A stretch of 64,000 nucleotides of DNA, from contig JAQBPQ010000030.1 of NCBI GenBank assembly GCA_028287445.1, positions 21,443-85,442 of the forward strand, in the 5' to 3' direction. The number at the start of each line of letters is the position of its first letter. Position 1 is the stretch's first letter. The notes beneath the pieces are model-generated. The model had not been told where the DNA came from, made no database searches, and was given only the letters and a program-made list of their open reading frames with translations. The translations under genes and the position numbers were made by a program. This document shows, one piece after another, positions 61,845-64,000 of this stretch. Source of the DNA: Cohnella sp. Its GTDB lineage: Bacteria > Bacillota > Bacilli > Paenibacillales > Paenibacillaceae.

Positions 61845-62819
61845 ATGACCGTAAAAATCGGTTTTATCGGAACCGGCGGAATCTCGAACTTTCACTTAAA
61901 CAACCTGTCTCAAATGGACGGCGTGGAATTGGTTTCCTTTTACGATGTCGACGCTCAGCGCTCGCAGAAGGCCGCTTCCGCGCACAGCGGAGCGAAATCG
62001 TTCTCCAATCTGGACGAGATGCTCGACAGCACGAAGTTGGACGGGGTGTATATTTGTGTTCCGCCGATGGCTCATGGAGATGCGGAAAATAAGCTGATCG
62101 AGCGGGGTATTCCGTTTCTGGTGGAGAAACCGTTGGGAATCAATCCGGACGTTCCCTCCGCCATCGCAGCGAAGGTAAAAGCCCAAAAGCTGGTGACGGC
62201 CGTCGGTTATCATTGGAGATACAACGAGTCCGCGAGCTTGGCCAAGCAGCTGCTGGAAACCAGCAAAGCCGGCATGGCGCTCGGCTATTGGATGGGTGGT
62301 ATGCCGATGGTTCCTTGGTGGAGAGTGCAGGCCGGTTCAGGCGGACAGTTCGTCGAACAAACGACGCACATCGTCGATTTGCTTCGTTATTTGTGCGGGG
62401 AGGTCCGTGAGGTTTACGCCGCGTATGCCTTGCAGGTCATGGGTGAGCAAGTGGAAGGCACCGATGTAGCCGATGTCGGAACCGTGACGATGAAATTGGC
62501 GAACGGTATGGTGGCCACGATTTCGAACACCTGTCTGTTGCCGGTTGGCCATCATGTCGGGCTCGATATTTACACGAACAAGGGTATTCTCGAGCTTCGC
62601 AGCGGGGAATTGCGGGAGCTCACCCCCGAGGGAGTTCATACGCACCCCAACATCGCGAACCCTTATTATGTGGAGGACGAAGCCTTCATTCATGCTTTGC
62701 GGACCGGTGATTCCTCCCGTATTCTGTCCGACTATGATGACGCCTTGAAGACGCATGAAGTAACGATTGCGGCCAATGAGTCGGCGTTAAACGGCAAACC
62801 GGTGACTTTGGGCGTATGA
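61845..62819 (+). CDS. Gfo/Idh/MocA family oxidoreductase
   Basis: VKIGFIGTGGISNFHLNNL; VEKPLGINPD; GYHWRYN. Confidence 0.95.
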   Translation: MTVKIGFIGTGGISNFHLNNLSQMDGVELVSFYDVDAQRSQKAASAHSGAKSFSNLDEMLDSTKLDGVYICVPPMAHGDAENKLIERGIPFLVEKPLGINPDVPSAIAAKVKAQKLVTAVGYHWRYNESASLAKQLLETSKAGMALGYWMGGMPMVPWWRVQAGSGGQFVEQTTHIVDLLRYLCGEVREVYAAYALQVMGEQVEGTDVADVGTVTMKLANGMVATISNTCLLPVGHHVGLDIYTNKGILELRSGELRELTPEGVHTHPNIANPYYVEDEAFIHALRTGDSSRILSDYDDALKTHEVTIAANESALNGKPVTLGV

Positions 62820-62832
62820 AGGAAAGGGGATT

Positions 62833-63615
62833 ATGCGGAACATGAAATTTTCGCTGTGCATCGGGGCCTACCCCGGTAAAGACGAGATTTACCATTTGGA
62901 GAAAATCAAAGAACATGGCTTCCACGGGCTGGAGTATTACGCTTGGTGGAATCTCGACGATTTGAGAAAGACGGCCAAGGAGCAGGAGCGGATCGGTCTG
63001 GGCATCAGCGCCACTTGCACCAAGTTCATCAGCCTGGTTGACGATTCGCAGCGCGAAGCTTATATGGAGGGTGTCCGCCAGACGATTGAAGCTTGCAAAA
63101 GATTGAACGTTACGTCGGTTATTTCGCAGACGGGCAATGTGTTGGACGGGGTTCCACGCGAGATACAGCGGCAGGCAATGGTGGAGACGTTGAAACGATG
63201 TGCTCCGTTGTTCGAAAACGCGGGAATCGTGCTTGAGGTTGAACCGCTGAACGGCCTGGTCGATCATGCCGGACATTTCCTGCAGCGATCCGACGAATCG
63301 GTCGAAGTCATCGATCAAGTGGGAAGCCCCAACGTGAAGCTCGTGTTCGACGTCTATCATCAGCAAATCACCGAAGGCAACGTCATCCGCAACGCCACCG
63401 GTTACATCGGCAGAATCAATCATTTTCACATTGCCGACAATCCAGGGCGCAAGCAGCCGGGGACGGGAGAATTGAACTACGTGAATATCTTAAAAGCGAT
63501 CAGAAACACCGGGTTTAACGGCTTTGTCGGCTTAGAATGCGGGTATACCATCGACACCGACGTGGCCATTGAGCAGTTTAAGAAAGAAGTGCTGTCTTCA
63601 GTATTGGAAGGGTGA
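62833..63615 (+). CDS. sugar phosphate isomerase/epimerase (hydroxypyruvate isomerase-like TIM barrel)
   Basis: LEVEPLNGLVDHAGHFL; VKLVFDVYHQQITEGNVI; HFHIADNPGRKQPGTGELNY. Confidence 0.94.
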   Translation: MRNMKFSLCIGAYPGKDEIYHLEKIKEHGFHGLEYYAWWNLDDLRKTAKEQERIGLGISATCTKFISLVDDSQREAYMEGVRQTIEACKRLNVTSVISQTGNVLDGVPREIQRQAMVETLKRCAPLFENAGIVLEVEPLNGLVDHAGHFLQRSDESVEVIDQVGSPNVKLVFDVYHQQITEGNVIRNATGYIGRINHFHIADNPGRKQPGTGELNYVNILKAIRNTGFNGFVGLECGYTIDTDVAIEQFKKEVLSSVLEG

Positions 63616-63700
63616 TAAAACAGCGAGGCTGGGTGAACTGGAACACCTCCTGGTAATCGTCGACTTTTGAACCAGCTGGAGGATTTCCTGTTATGGCAAC

Positions 63701-63743
63701 GCAAAAAAGCGGCGATCCTCTTGAGCGGACGCCGCTTTTTTGC
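63701..63743. terminator. bidirectional terminator
   Basis: GCAAAAAAGCGGCG ... CGCCGCTTTTTTGC. Confidence 0.8.
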
Positions 63744-63752
63744 GCTTGCCGG

Positions 63753-64000
63753 TTATGTTCTGCCGTGAGGAAGCAAAATCGAATCTTCCACCTTAATGCA
63801 CCGGTCCATGATGACTGTCAATCCGGCTTCTTGCGCGATCCGCGCCGCTTCATCGTTCACGATGCCGAGTTGCAGCCAAAGTGTCTTGGCGCGCACGCCC
63901 ACCGCTTCCTCGGCAATCGGCGGCGTATGCTCCGGGCGGCGGAACACGTTCACGATGTCGATCGGCCCAGGCACATCCTTCAGCGAAGGGTATGCTTTCT
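63753..64000 (-). CDS. CoA-binding domain protein (YccU-like), N-terminus beyond window
   Basis: GPIDIVNVFRRPEHTPPIAEEAVGVRAKTLWLQLGIVNDEAARIAQEAGLTVIMDRCIKVE. Confidence 0.92.
   Translation of the reverse strand, partial: KAYPSLKDVPGPIDIVNVFRRPEHTPPIAEEAVGVRAKTLWLQLGIVNDEAARIAQEAGLTVIMDRCIKVEDSILLPHGRT

Overview
This is a housekeeping-rich chromosomal window from a spore-forming Bacillales bacterium. It is probably Paenibacillaceae: gene order follows the B. subtilis ylo/yit/acu neighbourhoods, but this placement is inference. The left part carries recG (truncated by the window edge), degV-like, fakA, asp23, rpmB, an unlisted 26-codon spoVM, rpe, rsgA, prkC, prpC, rlmN, rsmB, fmt, def, priA, coaBC, rpoZ, gmk and remA. 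After these come yitJ-like, dapF, purT, a P-type Ca2+ ATPase and rqcH. The middle has a MerR/B12-binding regulator with a CarH-like motif, a PHP phosphoesterase, a LysR regulator, ylbG/ylbF, a hybrid histidine kinase, an M20 amidohydrolase, ftsW/rodA-like, a Ca2+/H+ antiporter, ylaN, an HPr-like protein, an M29 aminopeptidase, rpsD, tyrS and a class A PBP. The right part has acsA/acuA/acuC, mtnN, ccpA, ytxJ, vanZ-like, ptsI, a PTS IICBA, an AraC regulator, and a Gfo/Idh dehydrogenase plus sugar isomerase pair. I saw no rRNA, tRNA, CRISPR array, prophage or transposase gene. The strongest unexplained signal is a two-copy intergenic element (about 38824-38925 and 41105-41207). It has a conserved first hairpin and a second hairpin whose stem sequence differs completely between copies while pairing is kept. 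Each copy abuts the A/T tract of a minus-strand terminator. Other notable items are an HPr-like protein lacking the His15 region, a repeat- and palindrome-rich asp23-fakA intergenic region, a candidate B12 photoreceptor, a yitJ-like gene without a visible S-box, and an acu cluster without acuB. All family calls are from reading the translations; no database search was run.
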